From: SB11 sp965222995
Lineage (GTDB): Bacteria > Bacteroidota > Bacteroidia > UBA8524
NCBI GenBank assembly: GCA_965222995.1
Contig: OZ244977.1
Span: forward strand, 3,038,001 to 3,102,000
Length of the DNA: 64,000 bases
Direction: 5' to 3'
Each line of letters starts with the position of its first letter. Position 1 is the first letter of the stretch. A program made the translations under genes and the position numbers. Below the pieces are notes generated by a model. That model was not told where the DNA came from, ran no database searches, and saw only the letters and a program-made list of their open reading frames with translations. Shown here piece by piece: positions 36,575 through 45,745 of the stretch.

Positions 36575-39500
36575 TTAGCGAGTAACTGTAACTTTTTTGT
36601 TTGCAATGTTTCCATTGCTATTTACTTGAACAAAGTAAACACCAGCAGCAACTTGTGATAAGTCTACTGATAATTTGTTGTTTACAATGTCTGTTCCTTT
36701 GAAGTTTAAGATAGCTTTACCTGCTATATCGGTAATAGTAATAGTACTATTAGCGTCTAACATTGAACCAAATTCAACTTCAAATCTACCACTGTTAGGA
36801 TTAGGATACACTTTGATTGACTCACCAAATGCTACATCGCCTAAACCTGTAGTATTGAAGGTTACATTTACTAAGCGTAAGTGTGGATCTGATACGTTAC
36901 CCGAACCATCTACTGCTTGGTAAATTACTTGGTATAAACCTTCGTTTAATGTATTAACGTTAGAGCTGATAACTTCTAGTTTACCAGTTCCAGGGTTACC
37001 ACTATTATCAAAAGTTGATGGAGCATAGTAGTTATCCCAAGTACTTACACCTGCCATTGGGTCGAAAGTGTTCCAACGGAATACGTTTGCAGGAGTTGAA
37101 ATAACAACCGGCTTAGTGCGGTCTACAACACGTATAATACGAGTATATGTTCCAACATTTCCAGCACCGTCAGTACCGGTATAAGTAACTGTGTAATCAC
37201 CTAAAGTAGTAATATCAAAGTTACCTGAGCGTACTATGTTTACAGTTGGGAAGTAGTTATCGTTACCCACAACAGCAGGCTCAGAGAATGATAAATCATT
37301 TACTTCAACAACCATTAACTCAGTACCTGAAAGCGATGATAATACAGGAGGAACTAGATCTGTAACTTCGTAAGTACGAGTTAAGTTAGTTGCTTTGTTA
37401 CCTGAACCATCTTCAGCAGAGTAAGTAACTTTATATGTACCAAATACATTACTGTTTACAGAACCTGTAACAACTTTTAGTTGAACATTAGTCCAGAAGT
37501 TATCAGTAACAGTAGTTGGATCTACAAAAGGAGTATTTACTTGAACTGTCATTGGGTTACCACCAACAGCATTAATAACAGGTGCTGTTTGGTCAACAAC
37601 GTTAACAGTACGAGTTCCTGTTGCGGTATTACCATATTGGTCAGTAACTGTATAAGTAACTGTATATGTACCTAATTGAGTCTCATCAACTTGATTATCA
37701 GTGATAATGAAGTTATCTAAGTTTACACTACCCGGATCGTCTACAGCAGTAGCACCATCATCAGTGTATGGAGTATTTACTTCATGAGTTTCAACTGCAT
37801 TACCCAATACTGTAAGAACAGGCTTAGTTAAGTCAGCTACTACAAATACAAAACGAGTACGAGTAGGAGCAGCTATACCAGAACCGTCAGTTACATTATA
37901 AGTTACAAGGTAAACACCTGTTTGAGTTGAATCAACTTGGTTTACAGTAACAATTTTACTTGTTATGTTACCCTCTCTGTTATCCATTGCAGTAGCACCC
38001 GGATCGTTATATGAGGTGTTAACTTCTATATAAATAGTATCAGGACCTAACATTGTAATTACAGGAGGTAAATCGTCTTGTTTCAACATTACAGGATAAT
38101 CTTCGTACTCTCCAACGTCAATTGGTCCGCATGATGGGAATGGTTTACCTGCAAATGAGATACCCACACGCATACGAGTGAAACCGGGAGTTACAATAGT
38201 ATTATCAGGAATAGTTACTGATGAAGTTAATACTTTAGCAGTAGCATTATTGTCTTGAGCAACAATCTCAGTAGCATCAAACTCACCATCACGGTTAAAG
38301 TCAATCCATACTCTTCTGTCAGCTAAGTCAAAAGCATCAGAACGTTCAACTTCTAAGTCATAAGAACCACCTATAAATACTTCAATAGGGTCTATAGAGG
38401 TAGTGAAATCAGAGAATCCACTATTCGCTAAACCTGAAACATTTTCTACACCGTTAAATTTAACGCGTGAGATTGACATACTTTGAAGTTTAGTAGCTAC
38501 TAAAGGAGTACAGTAATCAATTACACGAATATAGTCAGTACGAGTACGGCTAGCTTGTCCATTATCGTTGTCAGCAGTATACTTAACAGTATAACGTCCT
38601 GGCTTATCGAATTGTACTTGAATATCTTGGTCTGTTAAAGTACCACCGTTTAGTATTGTGTAATCCGCAGGTGAAATAACCCACTCACCGGTACACCAAG
38701 CTATAGTTCTGTTGCGTAGAGTAGTCCACTCACCTGCATTGATAAAACGAGCATCAGCTGTAAAATCAACTTGAGGAACCATTGAAGTAGTTGCTAAGTG
38801 GAAAGTTCTGAAAGCAGTATCCCAACCTTCGCATGATTGAACAACTAAACGTACAGTATATGTTTTGTCGTTAGTATATACGAAAGAAGGTGCTTCCTCA
38901 TTATTATTATTAGGGAAATCTTCGAAACCCGGAGGGTAAGCAATATTAGGGTCGTAGTCAAATATCCATTGGATATCATCAACCTCACGAGTACCTGTAG
39001 TGATATTTTCGAAACGTATTTCGCGAGTAGCTAAGCAGTTGTAAATAGAGTCGTTAGCTAATTTATCAGTGATACCGATACCCGCTTTAATAGGTCCGTC
39101 ATTTTTAAATCTAGTTTTCCAGAATAATGCAAAACCTTGTCCGTTTGTAAATGTATTACCTGTAAACTCTACTGTAGCTTTACCTGAAGTAGCAATTACT
39201 ATTTTATCAGCAGGTAAGTTTTGGTTATTACCAATTTGCCACAATAATTTACCTGTAACATCAGGTCCGTCATATATACGTAAGAAGTCATTTGTTCTTA
39301 CTTCGAAACCTTGACTAGGTATTAACATTTCTATTTCATCCGCATCACAAACATCTATTACAAAAGAGCATAGTGTGTTAGTATTAGGATAAGCGCCATC
39401 TTTTCCTCCCGGATCGTATACAACCCCAGAGTCTAAGCTTGATTTTAAATCTTCGCAAATAACATTCTCAAATTTGCTTGAATTTAGAGGATACTCTATA

Positions 39501-40678
39501 ATAACATAATCAGGCTTACATACCTTAGTTGCTCCTATAGCGTTTGAAGCTGTTAAACATACTTCGTAGCGAGCTGTATCCGTAAAGAATATAGAATTGT
39601 TTTTCGTAGTTAAACTTCCTTGAATCTCAAACCACAGTTTAGCATTTTGATCAGGAGTTATCTCCCACAAATAAGAAGTTGGCCCGGAAGTAGAGAAGTC
39701 TAAGAAATCTACCGTCTCATCAACAACAGGGTCGTTTGCCGCTAACTGAATTAAGTTTCTACTAGCTAAGAAACGAACTGTTGGCGCTGTAGTTGGGTCA
39801 ACAACCACAATATTTTTAGTAACAGTTGCTTTGCCTAAGCAGTTTTCAGAAGACAAACGAATTTGGTAAGTACCCGCTGAAGGAAATGCAAAAGCAAAGT
39901 TAGTTGAAGTAGCTTCTATTGTGTTTAACCCGTTTACTGAAGTAGACCACTCATGTGCAATATATCCTGAAGAGTTAGCATTCAAGAAGTTTGCCGGAGA
40001 ATTAGTAAATACAGTGTCAGGAATAAAGAAGTTAGCAGTTGGGTTTGAAGGAACATCAATTGTTACATCAAAGTCAAACGTTTCACCCCAAGTAATGTTG
40101 TTACAACGGTTATTGGCATTAAGTGCCGCATTAAACCCTGCATGACGAATACGCATACGGGTTAAACCGGTTGTAGCATTACAAGGAACGGTTACTGTTC
40201 TTGTAGCTGTAAACCCGGCACTTGTAACACCATTAATTGTAGGAACAGCAAACTCACCGTTATCGGCAAAGTCATCGTCACTATTCCAATCAATCCATGC
40301 TGCTACTCTACCGTTAGTGTTTTGGGTATACGTTCCTAACTTAATAGTCATATCGTATGAGCTACCCGGAGTGATACCGGTGGTTAAGTTTGGAAAGTTA
40401 CCTGAATTCCAGTAGCTGTAAGAGCCACGTGTATTACCGGCACCACAAGAAGGACCCTTAAAGTTTAATTTGTTTAAGGTTACCTCTTCATAAGCACCAG
40501 CCCATGTAGTTCCTGCACAGACAGGATTTGAATTACTGTGAGTTGCCCCACAATAAGGAGAAGGATTTGTTGATTGAGCCTGAACATTGGAAGGCATCCC
40601 CATGAAAAGGAGGACGGCTGCCATGAACATACCCAAAGAATAAATCCTTTGTTTAGTTTTTGTAAACGTGTTATTCAT
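36575..40678 (-). CDS. Array gene 1: T9SS-secreted GEVED-CUB-DUF5011 protein
   Basis: 1367 residues, largest gene of the array. Signal peptide about 1-35 (SNVQAQ). GEVED domain 1 (about 45-205; WIDWNSDDDFADNGEF), a PKD-like domain (about 215-295), a further Ig/PKD-like domain (about 300-395), a CUB-like domain (about 405-525; FLRIYDGPDVTGKLLW), PKD-like domains (about 530-740), GEVED domain 2 (about 745-865; WIDFNRDGEFDATEI), five DUF5011/HYR-like Ig repeats (about 868-1275, each starting with a PV pair and containing GxYxVxY) and a T9SS sorting domain from about 1288 (KVYPNPNSGRF). It lacks the six-PKD chassis of its five neighbours. Predicted cell-surface binding protein. Confidence 0.9.
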   Translation of the reverse strand: MNNTFTKTKQRIYSLGMFMAAVLLFMGMPSNVQAQSTNPSPYCGATHSNSNPVCAGTTWAGAYEEVTLNKLNFKGPSCGAGNTRGSYSYWNSGNFPNLTTGITPGSSYDMTIKLGTYTQNTNGRVAAWIDWNSDDDFADNGEFAVPTINGVTSAGFTATRTVTVPCNATTGLTRMRIRHAGFNAALNANNRCNNITWGETFDFDVTIDVPSNPTANFFIPDTVFTNSPANFLNANSSGYIAHEWSTSVNGLNTIEATSTNFAFAFPSAGTYQIRLSSENCLGKATVTKNIVVVDPTTAPTVRFLASRNLIQLAANDPVVDETVDFLDFSTSGPTSYLWEITPDQNAKLWFEIQGSLTTKNNSIFFTDTARYEVCLTASNAIGATKVCKPDYVIIEYPLNSSKFENVICEDLKSSLDSGVVYDPGGKDGAYPNTNTLCSFVIDVCDADEIEMLIPSQGFEVRTNDFLRIYDGPDVTGKLLWQIGNNQNLPADKIVIATSGKATVEFTGNTFTNGQGFALFWKTRFKNDGPIKAGIGITDKLANDSIYNCLATREIRFENITTGTREVDDIQWIFDYDPNIAYPPGFEDFPNNNNEEAPSFVYTNDKTYTVRLVVQSCEGWDTAFRTFHLATTSMVPQVDFTADARFINAGEWTTLRNRTIAWCTGEWVISPADYTILNGGTLTDQDIQVQFDKPGRYTVKYTADNDNGQASRTRTDYIRVIDYCTPLVATKLQSMSISRVKFNGVENVSGLANSGFSDFTTSIDPIEVFIGGSYDLEVERSDAFDLADRRVWIDFNRDGEFDATEIVAQDNNATAKVLTSSVTIPDNTIVTPGFTRMRVGISFAGKPFPSCGPIDVGEYEDYPVMLKQDDLPPVITMLGPDTIYIEVNTSYNDPGATAMDNREGNITSKIVTVNQVDSTQTGVYLVTYNVTDGSGIAAPTRTRFVFVVADLTKPVLTVLGNAVETHEVNTPYTDDGATAVDDPGSVNLDNFIITDNQVDETQLGTYTVTYTVTDQYGNTATGTRTVNVVDQTAPVINAVGGNPMTVQVNTPFVDPTTVTDNFWTNVQLKVVTGSVNSNVFGTYKVTYSAEDGSGNKATNLTRTYEVTDLVPPVLSSLSGTELMVVEVNDLSFSEPAVVGNDNYFPTVNIVRSGNFDITTLGDYTVTYTGTDGAGNVGTYTRIIRVVDRTKPVVISTPANVFRWNTFDPMAGVSTWDNYYAPSTFDNSGNPGTGKLEVISSNVNTLNEGLYQVIYQAVDGSGNVSDPHLRLVNVTFNTTGLGDVAFGESIKVYPNPNSGRFEVEFGSMLDANSTITITDIAGKAILNFKGTDIVNNKLSVDLSQVAAGVYFVQVNSNGNIANKKVTVTR

Positions 40679-40946
40679 AGGTATTAAATTGATTTTTCTT
40701 TGTTTTATATTAATGTTAGGTAGTTTTTTGAATGTGCTAATTTCTAAAAAAAAACTTCACAATCAAATTTTTTAAAAAATTTTATTGAGTTTATGACAAA
40801 TGTCTGACATAGCCCGTAAATAGCGTCATCAAAGTAATGCATATTTTTCGAATACACAACTACTTAACTTAAAAAAAGATTTAATGTTTCTGAAAATGAA
40901 ACACTTGATATTAATATTAGGTTAGATAACTGTAATATAATTATTA

Positions 40947-41453
40947 CTATATGTCTCCATCATTTTCGATGGGTTTCTCAATCGGTAGCAGCTTTATATA
41001 GTCTTCTTTATAGCTAATCTCGGCATTTAGTAATTTTAGTATGTCGCCTCCTATAATTACATCAAAAGGCTGTAAGCCCATAGCTTTATAAGTCTCAGAA
41101 ACATGCTCCAAATCAATTAATCCGCAATACAAATTATATGCCCTAGCCCCACCCAGTTCTATAAGGTTAAACTTTGCCATTTGGGCTTCTACTTTTCCTT
41201 CTCCTATACCTGCAGCAATATTGTTGTCTTCAATTTCAACAATTTCAATTTGGGGATACTTCTTAATAAACATACTTGAAAAAACAGTTTTTGATGCCCC
41301 GCTATCAATTAAAGCAAAATATGTATCGCCAAAAACTTTAATCTCTGTAAAAATATGAAACCCGTCTCCCTCTAGTTGTTGGTAAGTGATGGGTAGTTTA
41401 ACTGAACGTTTCAAATTAATTATTACTCTATTTAAGTATGCGTTTGCAAACAT
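40947..41453 (-). CDS. Retropepsin-like aspartic protease family protein
   Basis: 168 residues (shorter if it starts at TTG 41414). It has the retropepsin active-site signature ALIDSGASKTVF with Asp50, a flap-like AAGIGEGKVEAQMAKF, and a second hydrophobic-Gly block FDVIIGGDILKLLNAEI, as in single-domain bacterial retropepsin-like proteins that dimerise. No signal peptide, so cytoplasmic. A -7 element (41447-41454, TATGTTTG on the minus strand) overlaps the ATG, which makes the downstream TTG start (MKRSVKLP) worth considering. Substrate unknown; it lies after the adhesin array but 268 bases from it, with no sign of shared transcription. Confidence 0.8.
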   Translation of the reverse strand: MFANAYLNRVIINLKRSVKLPITYQQLEGDGFHIFTEIKVFGDTYFALIDSGASKTVFSSMFIKKYPQIEIVEIEDNNIAAGIGEGKVEAQMAKFNLIELGGARAYNLYCGLIDLEHVSETYKAMGLQPFDVIIGGDILKLLNAEISYKEDYIKLLPIEKPIENDGDI

Positions 41454-41552
41454 AGCACCGCTTTATGGTTTACACCAAAAAGCTGACAACAAGTCTAAAA
41501 AATCCGTTTTGCATTATTATTGATAACATTTTGACACACTATTATATACAGT

Positions 41553-42416
41553 ATGATTAAAGACCATATTTGCTTTAACCTTTTTGAAAAGATGATTTTT
41601 GAGAAGGCTGTAATGAAACCTCCTTTTAAAGTACCCACCAGTATGCCCAATGAAGCATGTTTTTTATATGTGCTAAAAGGAGAACAAAAAATATACTCGT
41701 CAGAGAACCAAACATCAATGCAGCCCAAAGAAGGCGCGCTGATGAAGTGTGGGATGTTTTTAGGAGAGTGGCCTGAGTCTTCAGCTTATAATGAATGTGA
41801 GGCGATAGCTGTACACTTGTACCCTGAAGTACTGAAAAAAATTTACGAAAATGACATTCCTGACTTTATAAGACATTATAAAAAAGGAACGACCGAAGTT
41901 GATATATATAAGGTAGTTGGTGATGAACTGATTGATAATTTTATTAAAAGCCTGCAATTTTATTTTGAAAACCCAAAGTTGGTTGATGATGCACTTATAA
42001 AATTAAAGCTAAAGGAGCTTATACTGCTGCTAACCAAAACTGACAAGGCAGAATCTATAATGGAGCTTATTTCTGATATTTTCTCGCCCAAAGAAGTTAG
42101 CTTAAAGGAAATAATTAATGCCCATACCTTTTCTAATTTAAGTGTAGAAGAACTGGCTGGCTTATGCAACCTTAGTTTATCGTCTTTTAAAAGAGAGTTT
42201 TCTAAAATATATAACGACAGCCCTGCACAATATCTTAAAAGCAAAAAAATTGAGCGTGCAGCCGAATTACTAACCATTAGTGATGAACGAATAAGTAACA
42301 TTGCCTACGACTGTGGTTTTAATGATATATCTCACTTCTCAAAATCATTTCATGAAAAATACGGACTTTCGCCTTCGCAATACCGTTTGAACCAAACAAA
42401 CAAAAAGTTGAGCTAA
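41553..42416 (+). CDS. AraC family transcriptional regulator
   Basis: 287 residues. The N-terminal part (about 1-150) looks like an effector-binding cupin-type domain (FLYVLKGEQKIYSSE). The C-terminal part (about 185-283) has two helix-turn-helix motifs: LSVEELAGLCNLSLSSFKREF and ISNIAYDCGFNDISHFSKSFHEKYG followed by LSPSQYR, the AraC signature. It is upstream of two SRPBCC genes, the first with a 30-bp inverted repeat at its start, which is a candidate target. Confidence 0.92.
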   Translation: MIKDHICFNLFEKMIFEKAVMKPPFKVPTSMPNEACFLYVLKGEQKIYSSENQTSMQPKEGALMKCGMFLGEWPESSAYNECEAIAVHLYPEVLKKIYENDIPDFIRHYKKGTTEVDIYKVVGDELIDNFIKSLQFYFENPKLVDDALIKLKLKELILLLTKTDKAESIMELISDIFSPKEVSLKEIINAHTFSNLSVEELAGLCNLSLSSFKREFSKIYNDSPAQYLKSKKIERAAELLTISDERISNIAYDCGFNDISHFSKSFHEKYGLSPSQYRLNQTNKKLS

Positions 42417-42445
42417 ACAGAAAAATAACTCTCCTATTGCATTAT

Positions 42446-42479
42446 CACCTTTGTATCAACAAAATAACGTTGATACAAA
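42446..42479 (+). promoter_or_regulatory. 30-bp perfect inverted repeat touching the SRPBCC start codon
   Basis: TTTGTATCAAC (42450-42460), spacer AAAATAAC, GTTGATACAAA (42469-42479): a perfect 11-bp inverted repeat ending one base before ATG 42480. The left arm overlaps a near-consensus -7 element CACCTTTG (42446-42453). It could be an operator for the adjacent AraC protein or a 5' hairpin that hides the start codon. Confidence 0.65.
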
Positions 42480-43010
42480 ATGGCAAACATTAAAACATTT
42501 ACTACAAAAGAAATAGAGATTACAGCCTCTATTGACAAGGTGTGGGATATAGCATATACCCGCTTTGGTGAAACTTATTTATTTAATCCCAATATTTCAG
42601 GGTCACACTTTTCTAAAGAAAATGAGGGTAAGATTGGCTGTGAACGTGAGTGCCAAATAGATGCAAAAACACATATAAAAGAACGCATTGTTAGTGTTAC
42701 AGAAAAAAAACAATTTGCTTTGGATGTGGTAGGTGGCAATATGCCCATGGTAGAAACACTCAATGTTGAATTTAATTTCAAAACCGTTGGTGAAAATAAG
42801 GTAAGGGTGCATATAGTAGGTAAATTCTCTACAAGGCCTAGCTTTATGGCTGGTTTGATGAAAAGTCCTTTCAAGTCTAAACTTACTGATATTCTTATAG
42901 GTTTGAAATACTATGCCGAAACGGGTAAATCGTTATCAAAAAATACTTACAAGCCTATAGCACGCCAGTATAAAAGGTTACACCCTTCACAGTCGTTTCA
43001 GGTTGCTTAA
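42480..43010 (+). CDS. SRPBCC (START-like) family protein 1
   Basis: 176 residues. Starts with the SRPBCC pattern IEITASIDKVWDIAYTRFGET, then a curved sheet (NEGKIGCERECQ, VSVTEKKQFALDVVGGNMP) and a C-terminal helix (FMAGLMKSPFKSKLTDILIGLKYYAETG). These proteins bind hydrophobic ligands or act as polyketide-cyclase-like enzymes; ligand unknown. Follows the AraC gene by 63 bases and precedes a second SRPBCC gene by 25 bases, so the two are probably one transcript. Confidence 0.75.
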   Translation: MANIKTFTTKEIEITASIDKVWDIAYTRFGETYLFNPNISGSHFSKENEGKIGCERECQIDAKTHIKERIVSVTEKKQFALDVVGGNMPMVETLNVEFNFKTVGENKVRVHIVGKFSTRPSFMAGLMKSPFKSKLTDILIGLKYYAETGKSLSKNTYKPIARQYKRLHPSQSFQVA

Positions 43011-43035
43011 CTAGTACCCACTAATATTAATAATT

Positions 43036-43467
43036 ATGAAAACATCAGAACAAACAGTAGACAAAACCATTAATGTAAGCCTCCAAGAAGCTTGGACAGT
43101 AATTAGTAGTGGTGAAAACGTTGACAAATGGTTAGCCCCAAAAGTTACTAGTTGCCATGTTGAAGGTAATAAGCGTATTTGTGGAACTGCAAAAGGAGAT
43201 TTGATTGAATATATTGACTTGGTAGACCATGACAATAAAAGTTTCCATTATAGAATGCCAAAGCACCATGTGGTGCCTGCACAAAATATTGTTGCCGTAA
43301 TGAAAGTTACGGAAACAGATAGTGGGCACGCTCATATTTATTGGAACTGGAAGTTTGAGGTAGAAGAAGAGAAGGAAGCTGAAGCTTTGAAAGTTTTGGC
43401 TGAGGCAGGAGAAATTGGGATTCCCGGTATCGAAAACTACATACGCAGTATGCAAACTACTGTGTAG
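43036..43467 (+). CDS. SRPBCC (START-like) family protein 2
   Basis: 143 residues: VDKTINVSLQEAWTVISSGENVDKWL at the start is the typical first strand and helices of an SRPBCC domain, with YWNWKFEVEEEKEAEALKVLAEAG near the end. Weakly related to the preceding gene. Followed by a strong terminator. Confidence 0.75.
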   Translation: MKTSEQTVDKTINVSLQEAWTVISSGENVDKWLAPKVTSCHVEGNKRICGTAKGDLIEYIDLVDHDNKSFHYRMPKHHVVPAQNIVAVMKVTETDSGHAHIYWNWKFEVEEEKEAEALKVLAEAGEIGIPGIENYIRSMQTTV

Positions 43468-43490
43468 TTTTTTCATATCATCACTAAAAC

Positions 43491-43520
43491 AAAAGCCTCA
43501 CCGTTCGGTGAGGCTTTTTT
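43491..43520 (+). terminator. Intrinsic terminator after the SRPBCC genes
   Basis: AAAAGCCTCACC / GGTGAGGCTTTT with loop GTTC and T run. The A run on its left could also let it serve mdh on the minus strand. Confidence 0.9.
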
Positions 43521-43529
43521 ATATTTTCT

Positions 43530-43629
43530 CGTCATTGCGAGGAAACCTTCTTAGGCTGACGAAGCGCAATCTTTACCCTTCGACTTCGCTCAGGATTACA
43601 AAGATTACTGCACTCTGTTCGCAATGACG
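43530..43629. repeat. MITE-like palindromic repeat, copy 1
   Basis: 100-bp element with perfect 11-bp terminal inverted repeats CGTCATTGCGA / TCGCAATGACG and an inner pair AATCTTT / AAAGATT. Related copies lie at 48026 and 50415. No coding capacity. Confidence 0.8.
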
Positions 43630-43638
43630 AAGTAGGGA

Positions 43639-44580
43639 CTATAATGCGCCTATTTCAGTTAAAACTTGGTTAGTAGCTCTTACAGCGTCTGCACTAGCAG
43701 CAAATTTTGCTTTTTCGTCTTCGTTTAGGTTGTAATCTATCACTTTCTCCCATCCGTTTCTTCCCACAACTACCGGTACACCTATACAAATATCACTTTG
43801 TCCGTATTCACCTTCTAAGTATACACAGTTAGGTAAAATACGTTTTTGGTCGCGTACAATGCTTTCTACCAATAAAGCAGAAGCTGCACCCGGTGCATAC
43901 CAAGCAGAAGTACCCAGTAAGCCAGTAAGTGTAGCACCCCCTACCATAGTTGCACCTGCAATATCAGCCAATTTATCAGCACTTAAATACTCTGATACAG
44001 GACGACCGTTATATGAAGCTAAACGAGTTAAAGGAATCATAGTCTTATCACCATGTCCACCAATAACAGTAGCTTGAATATCAGCGGTAGTTGCTTCAAG
44101 ACCCAAGCCTAAATACCCTTTAAAACGAGCGCTATCTAATATACCACCCATACCTATGATACGGTTTTTAGGCAAGCCTGTAGCTTTTAGCGCTAAGTAA
44201 GTCATCGTATCCATAGGATTAGATACTACTACTATAATTGCATTAGGAGAGTGCTTTAATACGTTTTCTGATACTGATTTAACAATATTAGCATTGGTAC
44301 CTATTAACTCTTCACGAGTCATACCCGGCTTACGTGGAATACCCGAAGTAATTACCACCACATCTGAACCCGCAGTAGGTGCATAATCGTTAGTAGTTCC
44401 TGTAATGCGGGTTTTCATACCCAATAGTGAGGTAGTTTGGTAAATATCAAGTGCTTTACCTTCAGCAAAGCCCTCTTTTACGTCTAATAAAACTACTTCG
44501 TCTGCTAACTCGCGGTAAGCAATTACATCTGCTGCAGTAGCTCCAACGGCTCCTGCTCCTATTACTGATACTTTTGTCAT
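43639..44580 (-). CDS. mdh: Malate dehydrogenase
   Basis: 313 residues, LDH-like NAD-dependent malate dehydrogenase of the TCA cycle, cytoplasmic. NAD-binding VSVIGAGAVGATAAD at the start; substrate-binding arginine loop SGIPRKPGMTREEL; MGGILDSARFKGYL; catalytic histidine in VIGGHGDKTMIPL. Arginine-rich loop residues typical of MDH rather than LDH are present. Length matches the family. Confidence 0.95.
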   Translation of the reverse strand: MTKVSVIGAGAVGATAADVIAYRELADEVVLLDVKEGFAEGKALDIYQTTSLLGMKTRITGTTNDYAPTAGSDVVVITSGIPRKPGMTREELIGTNANIVKSVSENVLKHSPNAIIVVVSNPMDTMTYLALKATGLPKNRIIGMGGILDSARFKGYLGLGLEATTADIQATVIGGHGDKTMIPLTRLASYNGRPVSEYLSADKLADIAGATMVGGATLTGLLGTSAWYAPGAASALLVESIVRDQKRILPNCVYLEGEYGQSDICIGVPVVVGRNGWEKVIDYNLNEDEKAKFAASADAVRATNQVLTEIGAL

Positions 44581-44645
44581 TTAACTATATTTATGATTTG
44601 GTATTTAATTATTAATATATGTTTTCAGTTTCCTGTTTTTAGTTT

Positions 44646-45046
44646 TTAGTTAGTTCTATTTTTAAACTTCTCTCCCTGAATTTCTGATTTATTAAGATAA
44701 CTCATAAATCCTGAAATTACTTTCCCCACTTCATCTGCCTCACTGTATAATTCCTCAAATAAATTGTTATTTATATAATTTCTATCTAATGCTCTATATA
44801 ATTGAGACTTTAACTCATCTAAAGAGCCCTTAGAAATCCCTAAAAAATTAATAAATTTTTCCTACCACCTCTACCAAAGCCCTCGGCTATATTGTCCATT
44901 ACTGAGCCTGCCGATTTATTTATTTGATTTTTAAGTTCAAAATTTCTTGCAAACTCCCCCTCATTACTTATTAAATATATTTTTTGTGCCAGTTGTCTCG
45001 CCTTCTGCCATGCATTAATATCTTCAAACCGCTTTATTGTTGCCAT
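44646..45046 (-). pseudogene. Frameshifted four-helix bundle (23S rRNA IVS-type) protein
   Basis: The first 68 residues (starting ATIKRFEDINAWQKARQL and including SAGSVMDNIAEGFGRGGR) match the four-helix bundle/S23 family. The frame ends early at a TAG after RKNLLIF. One base is missing in an AAAAA tract near 44865: restoring it gives FINFLGISKGSLDELK and continues to YLNKSEIQGEKFK with a stop at 44646-44648. It is a recent -1 frameshift, or a sequencing error in the homopolymer. The family is often found as an insertion product in rRNA genes or dispersed alone; role unclear. Confidence 0.75.
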
Positions 45047-45084
45047 TCTAAATTAACTGAAAACAGAAAACTATAAACTGCAAA

Positions 45085-45738
45085 CTAAATACTCATTTCA
45101 GGTTCATCGCCGCTCATCACCAAGCGACCTGCTGTTTTGGCTTTAATTTCATCATGAGAAACACCCGGGGCTCTTTCTAAAAGCTTAAAGCCATCCTCAG
45201 TTATATCAAATACACCTAAGTCCGTAACCACTTTGCTCACACAAGCTAAACCTGTAATAGGTAAAGTACATTTACTTAGCAGTTTCGATTCTCCTGCCCT
45301 ATTGGTATGCTGCATAGCAACAATAATGTTTTTCGCTGCTGCCACTAAATCCATAGCCCCACCCATACCTTTTACCATTTTACCCGGTATTTTCCAGTTA
45401 GCTATATCACCATTGTCTGCCACTTCCATTGCTCCAAGTACAGTTAAGTCTACTTTACCTGCGCGAATCATTCCAAAACTCATGGCTGAATCAAAGAAAC
45501 TTGAACCCGGTATAGTAGTTATGGTTTGTTTTCCGGCATTAATCAAGTCAGGGTCAACTTTGTCTTCTGTTGGGAAAGGTCCCATACCTAACAAGCCGTT
45601 TTCTGATTGAAGAGTCACGGTCATACCATCAGGAATATAGTTAGCTACTAAAGTTGGAATACCAATTCCTAAGTTTACATAGTACCCGTCTCTTAATTCT
45701 TTTGATATACGTTGTGCTATTTGATTCTTATCTAACAT
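45085..45738 (-). CDS. scoB: 3-oxoacid CoA-transferase subunit B
   Basis: 217 residues, beta subunit of a class I CoA-transferase (succinyl-CoA:3-ketoacid type). Shows GYYVNLGIGIPTLVANYIP, the catalytic glutamate in SENGLLGMGPFP, and GAMDLVAAAKNIIVAMQHTNR. Moves CoA between succinyl-CoA and acetoacetate. Its alpha subunit is at 47193-47885; a membrane-protein gene lies between them, an unusual order. Eight bases separate it from that gene, so all three are likely one operon. Confidence 0.92.
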   Translation of the reverse strand: MLDKNQIAQRISKELRDGYYVNLGIGIPTLVANYIPDGMTVTLQSENGLLGMGPFPTEDKVDPDLINAGKQTITTIPGSSFFDSAMSFGMIRAGKVDLTVLGAMEVADNGDIANWKIPGKMVKGMGGAMDLVAAAKNIIVAMQHTNRAGESKLLSKCTLPITGLACVSKVVTDLGVFDITEDGFKLLERAPGVSHDEIKAKTAGRLVMSGDEPEMSI

Positions 45739-45745
45739 AATACAC

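Noticed and set aside
40679..40946. 268-base gap before the adhesin array searched for an RNA gene or regulator site
   Set aside because: AT-rich with no hairpin, promoter element or tRNA-like structure that I could support.
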